Assembly (NCBI GenBank): GCA_963682055.1
Contig: OY821745.1
Coordinates: 24,363,342 to 24,427,341 of the forward strand
DNA length: 64,000 nucleotides
DNA from: Primula veris
Taxonomy: Eukaryota > Streptophyta > Magnoliopsida > Ericales > Primulaceae
Direction of reading: 5' to 3'
The notes below the pieces were generated by a model that searched no databases, was not told where the DNA came from, and saw only the letters and a program-made list of their open reading frames with translations. Below are positions 25,301 through 34,802 of this stretch, piece after piece (position 1 is the first letter of the stretch; each line of letters begins with the position of its first letter). A program made the translations under genes and the position numbers.

Positions 25301-26016
25301 AAAGAGAAAGAGTGGTGCGGATGGAGATTTCCTTTACCACCCACTGGACGAGAAGATCCATCTGCTAATATGATATGATGGTTTATTGAACTTAGATCGG
25401 TAAAGAGTGATGATTTACCCGACATATGAGAGCTTGCACCCGAGTCAATAAGCCAAGAGGCAGACGAAGAAGCAATACAAGCAACATTACCTGAGTTAGC
25501 TAATGTCACTGTGGAGCTAGAAGGCTGAGATAAGCGCAAAGCCTGGAGAATCTCGCTGAGCTGAGAAGTGAGTGCATCATTAGTACCAGAATTAGGAGTA
25601 CCAACAGGTTGAGGAGATGACGTAGAAGGTCCACTAACATTCTGAGCGTAATCAGGCCTACCATACTTCTTCCAACAATAGGGCTCCGTATGATTAGTAG
25701 CTTGACAAAAATTGCATTTTCTACTACCACGACCCTCAGAACGACCTCCCCCTCTGGAATTACCACGAAAATCACGACCACCACGACCACCTCGAAAATT
25801 ACCACGAGAGTCACCACGACTTCCTTGGTTAGCAATAAAAGCTGAAGATTCAGGAGTCGGAATAGGGGATATATGTCCAGAACTAGGTTGCCCCGAAGAC
25901 GACCGCGATAGTCGAAAATAGGCATTAGCAGCAGTCGGCAAAGTCTCACCGGCAAGAATCTGGTCTTTAGACACGCTAAAACTTGAATCAAGGCTAGCAA
26001 GCAAGGTTGCAACCAT
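22387..26016 (-). CDS. Copia polyprotein: Gag C-terminus, protease, integrase, reverse transcriptase, RNase H
   Basis: This ORF of 1209 codons continues the gag frame after the amber codon. In order it shows an RGG-rich Gag tail and zinc knuckle CNFCQATNHTEPYC (CX2CX4HX4C), aspartic protease SWLIDSGASSH, the integrase zinc-binding block (WHYHLGHP...CEACQLGKH), the integrase core with LRSDNALEY and [10 protein letters not shown], reverse transcriptase with YVDDI at 23241-23255, and RNase H with CDNQSAI and TKHIEVDCHFIRD. It stops at 22387-22389; beyond that, another frame continues the usual C-terminal tail (…DILTKPL), so a 1-2 nt indel near 22395 has cut about 40 residues. All catalytic cores look complete. 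Confidence 0.9.
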   Translation of the reverse strand: MVATLLASLDSSFSVSKDQILAGETLPTAANAYFRLSRSSSGQPSSGHISPIPTPESSAFIANQGSRGDSRGNFRGGRGGRDFRGNSRGGGRSEGRGSRKCNFCQATNHTEPYCWKKYGRPDYAQNVSGPSTSSPQPVGTPNSGTNDALTSQLSEILQALRLSQPSSSTVTLANSGNVACIASSSASWLIDSGASSHMSGKSSLFTDLSSINHHIILADGSSRPVGGKGNLHPHHSFSLPHSLYVPKFPFNLLSVSQMTKSLHCSVTFSPHSCVFQDLETKKTIGLGHEKDGLYFLDPASFASSSSSALSATVSPLQWHYHLGHPSLAKLKLAIPSLHHVSSLECEACQLGKHHRSSFPSRSISRKSESFDLVHSDIWSPSRTFAHNGFHYFVIFVDDYSRMTWLFLMKKRSELPVILSRFYNEISTQFDKRIKILRSDNALEYVHTIIDSFCGDHGIIHQTSCAHTSQQNGVAERKHRHLLDIARTLLFNMQVPKHFWGDAVLTACHLINRMPSVFLGNCSPFSMLYPNVDLFSITPRIFGCVAFVHNLEIGQDKLSPRARKCVFLGYSRTQKGYRCYHPQSRRYFVSADVTFFESTSFFTNTGHQLSVDIISDTNLSCPNDETIPLPMPSQSELVHSSPPLVSPPPNIVYQRTRLRKTLSHEPAMTSSQSQVPVVPSPRISSDDLPLALRRGKRTCTQHPIANFVSYNRTSSCFHSFVCALSSVSVPVSHNDALALPGWKHAMDEEMSALYQNQTWELTTLPLGKRPVGCRWVYTVKYQPDGSVERLKARLVAKGYTQTYGVDNRETFSPVARLNSVRILLAVTVGRSWPLYQLDIKNAFLHGKLQEEVYMVQPPGYITSGSEQLVCRLHRSLYGLKQSPRAWFDRFSAVVIDYGFRRSLSDHSVFVRQSTGGIIILIVYVDDIIISRDDANGIDNLKRYLAKKFHTKDLGALRYFLGIEIARSSKGLSLSQRKYVLDLLSETGLLGSRPADTPMDSSVKLSIDSGDIFLDVGRYRRLVGKLIYLTVTRPYITYAVGVVSKFMHAPRYPHFDAVCRILRYLKGAPGRGLLYRSSPSLIVSGFSDTDWAGDYSDRRSTSGYCTFIGPNLVTWRSKKQHVVARSSAEAEYRVMAHTASEMLWVRSLLRDFGVSVHDPMPMYCDNQSAIFIANNPVFHERTKHIEVDCHFIRDMLIRKEICTPFVRSESS

Positions 26017-26025
26017 AAAATCCTC

Positions 26026-26496
26026 CTATTGTTGTTTAAGTTGTGTCAAATCAGTAGTAAATGGATGGTGTTGTAACAATTGCTCCCATAGACTTTTAAG
26101 GTTTCCATAATACTCAGCTAACGGACGACCGTTCTGTTTCGTGGTGAAAATTTTCTCATACAAATCATAAACACGCAACACATTACTTGTCTGAGAAAAT
26201 GACTCGGCCAACGAATCCCAGATCGTTTTCGAAGTTTCACATAATGCAACGGTATTTGCAATCTGGGGTTCTATACTATGCCAAAGCCAACCCATAACCT
26301 TAGCGTCATTACTGTTCCAATCATCAGAATCAGCCGTGGGAGGCGAATCGGTAAGAAAATTTAGTTTCTTTTCACCCCTAAGATATATTTTAACGGCATG
26401 AGCCCAAGCAAGATAATTAACATTATTAAGTTTAAATGATGTGATTGATCGAGGACCGTCACTATATCTAGCCACAACATTCGAAGATTCAGCCAT
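26026..26496 (-). CDS. Copia Gag N-terminal part, ends at an in-frame UAG
   Basis: It runs 156 codons from ATG 26496. It matches the UBN2/retrotran_gag type: FKLNNVNYLAWAHAVKIYL, later TIWDSLAESFSQ and LAEYYGNLKSLWEQL. The stop (CAA CAA TAG GAG) is followed in the same frame, nine bases on, by the ATG of the long pol ORF, so one amber codon separates the two parts of what was a single Gag-Pol. An upstream extension to 26628 is open, but MAESS at 26496 is the natural start. Confidence 0.82.
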   Translation of the reverse strand: MAESSNVVARYSDGPRSITSFKLNNVNYLAWAHAVKIYLRGEKKLNFLTDSPPTADSDDWNSNDAKVMGWLWHSIEPQIANTVALCETSKTIWDSLAESFSQTSNVLRVYDLYEKIFTTKQNGRPLAEYYGNLKSLWEQLLQHHPFTTDLTQLKQQ

Positions 26497-27070
26497 TACG
26501 AGCAAGCGATCAATAAACCAAAACGAGTAAACCACACAAATCAAGGCAAACAAAAAAATCTCAAGTCCAACATAACCCAAATAGCCGAATAACAACCAAA
26601 CCCAATAATCCAGGAAACCAACAAGCAAATAACTAAAGCCAAGGCTATCAAATACTTAAAAAAACTGATATTTTGCTCAAAAATCAGACCATCAAACACA
26701 GCAGAGTCGGCCCAATTTCGAAAACTCTATAAAGTTCGAGCCGGAAAATAGCAATTCATCAAATCAATAGGAAAGTATTCGATAACAGATTGAAACACAA
26801 ACAAGTATATAGCAGTCTTACATCAGCTTAATCGACCAGATTGGTAGAAAAAAACTGACTAAAAAAAACTAACCCACGCGCCGTGGACACTGGCGACCGT
26901 CGCCGACAGTTAGCCGTGCGTGGCGGCGCGTCGAGCGTCCAACGCCGGCGAGGTTGGATGGGGTCTGGCCGGAATACAATGAGGATCAAGGATATATGAT
27001 CAATTTAGGTTTTCGATGAAGTTAGACTAGTCAACTGGTCGATACAGTGGCGGTGGTGGCTGGGTTAAGA
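26497..27070 (-). other. Untranslated leader of the minus-strand copia
   Basis: It lies between the PBS and the gag ATG. It includes a strikingly GC-rich block (about 26870-26970, many GGCG/CGCC words) in an AT-rich setting. No ORF of interest. Confidence 0.6.
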
Positions 27071-27083
27071 GGCTCTGATACCA
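27071..27083 (-). promoter_or_regulatory. Primer-binding site (initiator Met tRNA type)
   Basis: TGGTATCAGAGCC on the minus strand directly follows the 5' LTR; it is the classic plant tRNA-iMet complementary site. Confidence 0.93.
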
Positions 27084-27264
27084 TGTAAAGTTGCAGAGAT
27101 GGGAAAAGGTGTGTGTTCTGGGAAAAGGTGTGTGTGTCTCCCAACACACAATTGTATTAATATCATGTTATTTATAATTACACGATTCGTCCTCGAATTT
27201 AACAACATATTACATAATACACTATTAAGTCCAAAATAGATAAAACTAGATATTAATTCTAACA
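27084..27264 (-). repeat. 5' LTR of the minus-strand copia
   Basis: It has TG...CA ends, is adjacent to the PBS on the inside and to TSD ATTTA on the outside. Confidence 0.92.
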
Positions 27265-28550
27265 ATTTAATTGAGTAAAAAGAGAGAGAATAAGAAGCTA
27301 AAACCAGACATTTTTAAAATAAATAGAACAACGGCCAAATAGGAATATTGAGATTCACACAAGATTAGAATAATTCAATTAGTTGGCCTATCTTCTTGCA
27401 GGATGATTTTACTTCTTGGACCTCCAGGATGTGGAAAGACAACTTTACTAAAAGTACTTTCTGGAAATTTAAGCAAATCTCTCAAGGTCTTAGTTTTTCT
27501 CTTTGACTAATGCTACTTGTAAGTTATAAAAGGACAGTAAAGCCTAACAAATTTCGTAACAGCAAACGGATTAGTTTAAGGGAAACTAGTCTTTCATGAT
27601 TGAGGACGTTTTTTATGTTGGAAAGCTCACGAACCGACATGACTGTAGTTTTAACCTACACAGAGAGAAGATTAACATAAAGACGTTTTTCCTTGCTCGA
27701 GCCAAATAGACACCAGTTTCCTTTTTTCCTATCTGAAGTTTAGTTTTCGTACATTCTTTTGGTAAACATTAATTCATAAAACCTTTAATCCAGAGTATTA
27801 GTCTATTAGATAATATGATTATTGAGCGATGTTTCATGATTATTAATTTGGAAGCTCTTTTAACTGAAGAAACTGTAGCATGTCCATAATATTGATGTTT
27901 TTTTATATATATAGAAAGAATTATATAATAATCTTAACCTTAATGCAGTCAGTGTACCTGCAGTCATTTTCTATTAAATCAAGTTAGGTTCAAAAAGGAA
28001 TCTAACCTTATAATAACAATACACTCAGAAAGACAAAGCTATCATCCAATAATTTGATATTGGACAGTGGACAATGGATAAACAAAGACTATGAGTAAAT
28101 GCCACAAGATCATTTAGTAAATGGTCTTGTCATGAGTTTGGTTTTTAATGATAGTCCATTCTGTATTTGTTAATACAGATAGAAAAGTTAATTGATGAGT
28201 GAACTATTAATTTTCTGAATAGGCGACCTTTTTTGTATGCATTAAATTGTGCTAAATTACCTAAACAGTTTTGGAGTTCAATCTAAAGTTTAATTACTGG
28301 CAGGAATTTACTGCTGCGAGCTGCTTATTTTTGTAGTCTGCTTGTTTGTTTTACAGTGTAGAATTTAATGGAAATAGACTATGAGTTACAAATGTCGATC
28401 ATTCAGATTAAAAAATTAAGGTTTTTAGATGGGGTTCAGAACGCAGTTAAAATTTTAAAGCAAATAAAGGATGGAATATTGTATTGTCAAATCCGTTTAG
28501 ACCATATTAAAACCATGAAGAGTGGATCAATTTTATACTTTTTACGATGA

Positions 28551-28553
<3 letters not shown>

Positions 28554-28582
<29 letters not shown>
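28554..28582. repeat. (TG)n microsatellite
   Basis: A run of about 14 TG units in a pseudogene intron. Confidence 0.9.
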
Positions 28583-30135
28583 CTGTGATAGTACTAATGT
28601 ATGCTCAACTAGTTAACCACCTCTGACCAATCTTGAGTGATGACGTTGAGCTGGACCTTTGTTGCTTCATTAACCTCGACTCTCTTGCTTAATGATCATG
28701 TCTGTTTGTTAAGGCTCGTTTGTTTGTATACTAATTAACTACCTGACGTACTAATGCTACTGCCCTGTACATCACTGCATGTAGACCTAATAGATGCAAA
28801 AGTTGTCGTTTTAATTTAGTGAATATATTTCTCGGGGGTAAGATGTTTGATTTTTACTTTGATGAGACTATAAAACTTCTCCAATCCGGTGGTATTTTTA
28901 ATTGTTTAATGCTATACTATTTTATCAGGCTTCAAGGGATGTTTCTTACAATGGGTATAAGCTGGAAGAGTTTGTTCCCCAAAAAACCTCTGCTTATATA
29001 AGTCAAAGCGATTTGCACATTTCTGAGTTGACTGTGAGGGAAACTCTTGATTTTTCTGCTTGTTGTCAAGGAGTTGGAAGCCAAGCAGGTACATTTGTAT
29101 AACCTGTCAATTTTTTTCCATCGTTCTGATGAATGTTAGTAAAAAACTCGTAGAATTATTTTTGATTGCGCAGATATATTGGTTGAGGTGAGCGAAAAAG
29201 AGAAAGAGGCAGGACTTATTCCAGATTCAGACGTAGAAATATACATGAAGGTTTAATTTAGTACACAATAGGAGTTGCGATTCAATTTACAGACGGAGTT
29301 TATTTCTAGTATTTGCAGTAAAGAACATATGCTTTTTAACAGGCTATCTCTGTGGAAGGACAAAAAACAACCCTCCAGAGACTATACTTTGAAAGTAATC
29401 TCTTTATTAACCTTGCATTCCTATTTTACCTTAACCCTACAAAGATACTTTTCCGATTCTGATTTGCCTAATTCTTAACTCCATAGATTATTGGACTTGA
29501 TATCTGCTGTGACATGCTGATTGGCGATGCCTTGAGAAGAGGGATCTCAGGTGGTCAGAAAAAGAGATTGACTACTGGTACTTCTGAAAGTCGATATTTT
29601 TTATATTTTACCATGACAAACTTGGAAGATAACTCATCACATCATTATGCTTTGACAAAAAGTTACGGATAGATACAAGAATCATCACTATTAGTAAACA
29701 AAGTGAAATTTCAAGATATGGCCGAATTCCACCCTTTCATTGTTTTCTTATTATAGTTTATCCGTCTCTGGTTATATTACGCAGGTGAAATGATTGTGGG
29801 TCCAGCAAAGGTCTTATTTATGGATGAAATATCAAATGGATTGGACAGTTCGACAATATATCAGATTGTTGCTTGTCTCCAGCTTGTACATATTCAGAAT
29901 AATACCGTACTTATGGCTCTTTTCCAGCCAGCTCCAGAAACCTTTGGCCTATTCGATGACATCGTCATGATGGCAGAAGGAAAAGTGGTATATCATGGAC
30001 CATGTATGTTCTAGAATTTTTTGAGGATTGTGGATTTAAATGTCCCGAGAGAAAAGGCGTAGCTGATTTCCTACAAGAAGTAAGTTCACCACAAATCTTA
30101 TACTAACTTGGCCCCTCTGGATTTTTCCTATCCCG

Positions 30136-30150
30136 TTTTTTTTTTTTTTT
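30136..30150 (-). repeat. A15 tract (poly(A) tail of the 5S-derived copy)
   Basis: Fifteen T on the plus strand, i.e. A15 on the minus strand, starts three bases (TTT) beyond the 5S 3' end. It looks like the tail of a retroposed RNA. Confidence 0.7.
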
Positions 30151-30154
30151 AAAT

Positions 30155-30267
30155 GGATGCAACATGAGGACTTCCCAGGGGGTCACCCATCCTAGTACTA
30201 CTCTCGCCCAAGCACACTTAACTGCGGAGTTCTGATGGGATCCGGTGCATTTGTGCTGGTATGATCG
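30155..30267 (-). pseudogene. 5S rRNA retropseudogene with poly(A) tail
   Basis: The minus strand carries about 113 nt of plant 5S rRNA: CGATCATACCAGCAC at the 5' side, then GCACCGGATCCCATCAGAAC, CTCCGCAGTTAAG, TGCTTGGGCGAGAGTAGTAC, TAGGATGGGTGACC and GGGAAGTCCTCATGTTGC at the 3' side. About five 5'-terminal bases are missing. Differences from the consensus include C-to-T/G-to-A changes at CpG (AAGTGTGC, CTCATG), as in methylated, unselected DNA. An A15 tail follows the 3' end. The 5' side joins copia pol sequence without a spacer. A Cassandra-type LTR (5S inside an LTR) is the alternative, but no TG...CA borders are seen. It is not an array member, since there is one copy only. Confidence 0.85.
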
Positions 30268-30292
30268 AGGGAGCAAGATCGGTACACTGTAC

Positions 30293-32990
30293 ATGACGAC
30301 CGATGAGAAGTGTACCGTTGCGGCAGCTGTGTCGCAAAACTACTCGGAACTGTGGCATCGATGGTTGGGTCACATGAGTGAGAAAGGGATGAAGGTGTTA
30401 GCAAAGGACAGTAAACTTTCAGGCTTGAAGTCTGTCAACCTCGACATGTGCGAATGTTGCATCTTCGGGAAGCAGAAGAAAGTGAGCTTCCGGAAAGGTG
30501 GAAAAACTCCCAAGGAGGAGAAGCTAGCACTGGTCCACTCAGACGTATGAGAACCATCTCCAGTAACCTCACTGGGAGGATCTCAGTACTATGTGACCTT
30601 CATCGATGATTCGACGAGGAAAACATGGGTTTATTTCTTGAAACACAAGTCTGAGGTGTTTAAGAAATTTCAAGAATGGAAGGCCATGGTCGAACTAGAG
30701 GCCGAGAATAAACTCAAATGTTTGAGGTCCGATAACGGTGGAGAGTACATTGATGTGAAGTTCGTAGGGTTCTGTGCACAGAGAGGCATTCGAATGGAGA
30801 AGAACATCCGAAGAACGCCACAGCAGAATGGCGTGGCCGAAAAAATGAACCGAACAATCAATGAGCGTGCTAGGAGTATTAGACTGCAAAGTGAGTTGCC
30901 CAAAGCCTTGTGGGCACACACACTAAGCACGGCGGTTTACCTCATTAACCGCGGACCCTCAGTGCCATTAGAAATGAGAATTCCCGAAGAAGAGTGGATC
31001 GGAAAGCCTATCTCTTGTGAACACTTGCGAGTGTTCGGTTGTCTGTCATATATCCATGTCGTATAAATGATCGTACCAAACTTGACTCGAAATCCAAAGT
31101 GTTACTTTGTGGGGTACGATGGAGCTGAATTTGGATATCGCTTTTGGGATGGTCAAACAAAGAGGATCATTCGGAGTAAGGATGTCATCTTTAACAAAAG
31201 CATTTTGTACAAAGATCGACAAAATGTGGTGGTGGAAGAACACGCGCTCCCGTCCGAGGAAAGTGGTATAGTCGACATGAATGTGTTTCCAAGGTTGGAG
31301 TTGGAAAATGACACTGAAGATGAGCCAGTGATGCTCGACAACCTACCAGCACATGCTGAAGAGGACGAGGGGCTGCCCCAAACTCCTCGACCTGAATTGG
31401 GCCGAGGTCATCGCGAGAGCAGACCTCCTGCCCGATACTCTCCTTCACTGCATTATATATTACTCAATGATGCAGGCGAGACCAAAAGTAGAGAGGAAGC
31501 TCTGGAGCTGAAAGACTCAAGCAAGTGGGAGCTCACGATGAAGGATGAGATGCAGTCACTTGAGAAGAATGTGACTTGGCAGTTAGCCGAACTGCCCAAG
31601 GGGAAAAGGGCACTGAGCAACAAATGGGTGTTCCGACTAAAATAGGAACAAGATGGCTCGAAACGGTATAAGGCACGATTAGTAGTCAAAGGGTTCCAGC
31701 AAAAGGTAGGAATTGGCTATACCGAGATCTTTTCATCAGTCGTAAAATTGATGACTATTCGGCTATTGTTGAGCATTGTTGTAAATGCGAATCTTCATCT
31801 TGAGCAGTTAGATGTGAAAACTGCTTTTCTCCATGGAGATCTTGAAGAAGAAATTTACATGCTCCAACCTGAAGGGTTTGCCGAAAAGGGAAAAGAGAAA
31901 CTGGTCTGCAAACTGAGGAAGAGCTTGTACGGGCTAAAACAAGCACCACGACAGTGGTATAAGAAGTTTGACAGTTTCATGGTGGATACCGGGTTCGAAA
32001 GAAGTGATAGTGATCACTGCTGTTTCGTGAAGAGATTCGAGAACTCTTCGTGCGTCATACTACTTTTGTACGTAGATGACATGTTGCTTGCCGGGTCGAG
32101 CCTTGTGGAGATTAACAAGGTGAAGCAACAATTGGCGAAACAGTTTGAGATGAAAGATTTGGGAGCCGCAAATCAAATCCTTGGTATGAGGATTTTCCGA
32201 GGAAGGAATGAGTCTTTGTTTCTGTCACAAGCCGAATATGTGAAGAAAGTGTTGGTACGGTTTAGCATGAGTGATGCCAAGGCTGTAGGCTCACCGCTAG
32301 CCGCACACTTTAGCTTGTCGAAGAAACAATCACCCTCAGACGAGGAAGGAAAGGATCGTATGTCGAACATACCCTATGCTTCAGCAATTGGTAGCTTGAT
32401 GTACGCTATGGTGTGTACAAGACCGGACATTGCCCATACAGTTGGAGTTGTCAGTCGTTACATGAGCAATCCAGGAAAGCACAATTGGGAAGCTGTGAAG
32501 TGGATAATGAGATATCTCTCGGGTACAGTGAATTTGGCATTATGTTTCCGAAAGACCTCGAAAGGCCTGCACGGCTATGTGGATGCTGACATGGCCGGTG
32601 ATCTGGACATCCGAAAGAGCACAAGGGGATGTGTTTATACCTACGGTGGTACTACTGTGAGTTGGACATCTAAGTTATAAAAGATTGTTGCATTGTCGAC
32701 CACAGAGGCTGAGTACATCACGGTGACGGAAGTAAGCAAAGAAATGATTTGGTTGCAAGGTTTCTTAAAGGAGCTCGGTCAGAAAACCGACAAACGAGTT
32801 CTGCACTGTGATAGTCAAAGTGCAATTCAGCTAGCTAAGAATCCTGTATTCTATTCACGCACCAAGCACATACAGATTCGTTACCATTTATCCGGGACGT
32901 TCTAGAAGATGGAATTTTCGCGCTAGAAAAGATTGAGAGCGCTAAGAACCCCGCCGATATGCTAACGAATACTGTTACAATCGACAAACT
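30293..32990 (+). pseudogene. Degenerate copia pol (integrase, RT, RNase H)
   Basis: Integrase shows FIDDSTRKTWVYF, LRSDNGGEY and PQQNGVAEKMNRT. RT shows [34 protein letters not shown] and LLYVDDMLLAG. RNase H shows [22 protein letters not shown] and SRTKHI. At least three nonsense codons and two or more frameshifts break it, so it makes no functional protein. Confidence 0.88.
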
Positions 32991-33193
32991 GAGGCTGTGT
33001 GCAACCTCAGTAGGACTCCGGGCTTGAGGCTCAGGGTCGCCGCTACATGAAAAATGAGCAACTCTAAAGAGTAATAATTATTATACAAGGATACCGATGG
33101 GAGCATTCTGCTCGGTGGAGCACAGTGAGTTCGGTGGTCGGGGATAATCAGAATTCTCTTTAAGCACTTGACATTTGACTCCAAGTGGGAGAT

Positions 33194-33550
33194 TGTTGAG
33201 TTGTGGAGCTAAATGAGTTTTAACCATATTTTCTAATTATCCCACATCACTTGAAATTGTAATAAAAACCACTTTGGGTTTTATATATGTCCTACTATCT
33301 TGTATATTTAATTACAGCTTTACACATCACAATCACATATTCAAGAGAGAATATTGTAAAGAGAGAGTTATATTTGTGAGAGAACCATAGCTTGTGATTT
33401 AGTTAGATTACTATTGTAATCCTCATTATAATAAATTTAAGTGTCATGTGTAGCGGCCCGGAGACGTAGCCAATTTGGTTGAACTCCGTATCAAAGAGTG
33501 TGCTCGGTTTTAGTTTTCTGTCTCTCATTGTTCGCCTGATCGACCCAACA
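33194..33550 (+). repeat. 3' LTR of the truncated copia
   Basis: It begins TGTTGAGTTG after the purine-rich AAGTGGGAGAT and ends GACCCAACA. It has CCACTTTGGG, a TATATATG box and the CCCGGAGACGTAGCC signature near its end. A partner 5' LTR is absent. Confidence 0.85.
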
Positions 33551-34802
33551 GATTTCACTTGGTGTATTATTTGGAATGGCAATATTATTCAATATCGGAT
33601 TCACATTGTGCTTAGCCTTCATAAATCTTAAGTCCCATCAGTTGATTATCTCAGCCTATTGATATTACTAAAGCATTTTGCTCTTACGCTATCTGAACTT
33701 GATTGCAGCTCCCGGTTCTCAGACAATTATTTCAAGTGAAAAACTTTTTCAACTACAAGGATGTGAAGATTCTTCAACAATCCGCATAGAAACAGAACCT
33801 TTGCCTGATGCTACTGTAGCAAATCAGAATGGTAGTGACAATCTTGGTATAAAAAATTTATAAGGATATCTTTTGAAGTTGTGCCCAGACACATTATTAC
33901 TCAAACTTATTTTTCCACGCAGGGAAGATGGTGTTACCGTTTGAACCCATCTCCAGAGTGTTTGAAGACATGCAGTACTACGTTGACACTCCTCTGGTAT
34001 CATATAAAAGTCTAGTTCCCATGTTTTTTGTTGAAGTATAGTTTGCAGAATTGGTCTGATCAAATAACATGAGGTCAATTTGTGCTTTGTGTTTGAGTTC
34101 AGGCAATGAGAGATAAGGGATTTACCGATGAAAAGCTCAAACTTCTTTGTGATATTACTGGTGCATTCAGGCCTGGTGTGCTTACAGCTTTGATGGGTGT
34201 TAGTGAAGCAGGAAAAACAACCCTTTTAGTTGTTCTTTCTGGAAGGAAAAATAGTGGGACAATTGAGGGAAATATTAGGATTGGAGGGTACCCAAAAGAT
34301 CAACACACCTTTGCTAGGATCTCAGGTTATTGTGAGCAAAATGATGTACACTCTCCACAACTAACTGTTGAAGAATCACTACTTTTTTCTGCTTCGTTAC
34401 GCCTCGATTCTTAAATTGATACAAAGACAAAATATGTATGGCATATCCCTTAAACAAATAATCTTTTTTTATCAATTACATTGGTTATGATTATTTTGTT
34501 CCATTTTTTAGGATTTTGTGAAAGAAGTGCTTGCAACCATTGAGCTCGATGAGATTAAAGATAATTTGGTGGGATTACCCGGTCTAAGCGGCTTATCCAC
34601 TGAGCAGAGAAAACGACTCACGATTGGTGTAGAGTTGGTTGCTAACCCTTCGGTTATCTTCATGGATGAACCTACGACTGGTTTGGATGCCAGATCAGCT
34701 GCCATTGTGATGCGTGCTGTGAAGAATATTGCTGATACTGGTAGGACAATAGTTTGCACAATTCACCAGCCAAGTATCGACATTTTTGAAGCATTTGACG
34801 AG

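Larger units (their letters stand above)
22118..27264 (-). mobile_element. Nearly intact Ty1-copia retrotransposon (minus strand), TSD ATTTA
   Basis: The element is 5147 bp with 174-bp and 181-bp LTRs. It is flanked by perfect 5-bp repeats ATTTA (22113-22117 and 27265-27269). The primer-binding site and polypurine tract are in the expected places for minus-strand transcription. Gag and pol are read in one frame interrupted by a single UAG, with a small C-terminal frameshift. It sits inside an intron of the PDR pseudogene, antisense to it, between the exons ending at 21851 and starting at 27402. The short LTR, the RGG-rich Gag and the YVDD reverse transcriptase fit an Ale/Retrofit-like lineage; the lineage is my inference. 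Confidence 0.93.
30268..33550 (+). mobile_element. 5'-truncated Tnt1/Tork-like Ty1-copia element (dead)
   Basis: The element retains the GAG-preintegrase block (LWHRWLGHMSEKGM, CCIFGKQKK), the integrase core, reverse transcriptase (YVDDM at 32069-32083), RNase H and a 3' LTR. The 5' LTR, gag and protease are missing. In-frame stops and shifts occur at 30548 (TGA), about 31064 (frameshift), 31643 (TAG), 32678 (TAA) and about 32870 (shift). It is inserted in a coding exon of the PDR pseudogene: transmembrane-helix codons start right after its 3' LTR. The 5' truncation coincides with the 5S copy. Confidence 0.9.
18992..34802 (+). pseudogene. PDR/ABCG full-size ABC transporter pseudogene
   Basis: Exon remnants occur in the order of a PDR gene: 18992-19075 (MFLEKLINKNIEDDN), 21766-21851, 27402-27486 (Walker [10 protein letters not shown]), 28929-29088, 29174-29250, 29343-29394, 29487-29577 (ISGGQKKR), 29785-30079 (Walker B VLFMDE), 33551-~33630 (a transmembrane helix), 33709-33846, 33923-33996, 34103-34435 (second Walker A) and 34512-34802 ([17 protein letters not shown]). 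Lesions: a shift near the end of exon 1, a missing exon 2, 2 nt lost in 29343-29394, about 4 nt lost near 30007 with an in-frame TAG after it, a TAA at 34412-34414, and a Gly-to-Glu change in the second Walker A (GVSEAGKTT). The first transmembrane block is replaced by the 5S/copia junction; nothing follows the second nucleotide-binding domain. Intact family members (about 1400 residues) export metabolites or hormones across the plasma membrane; this copy cannot. Confidence 0.88.

Noticed and set aside
30155..30267. A functional 5S rRNA gene
   Set aside because: Single copy, 5' end missing, CpG-decay substitutions, poly(A) tail and no oligo-T terminator on its own strand.
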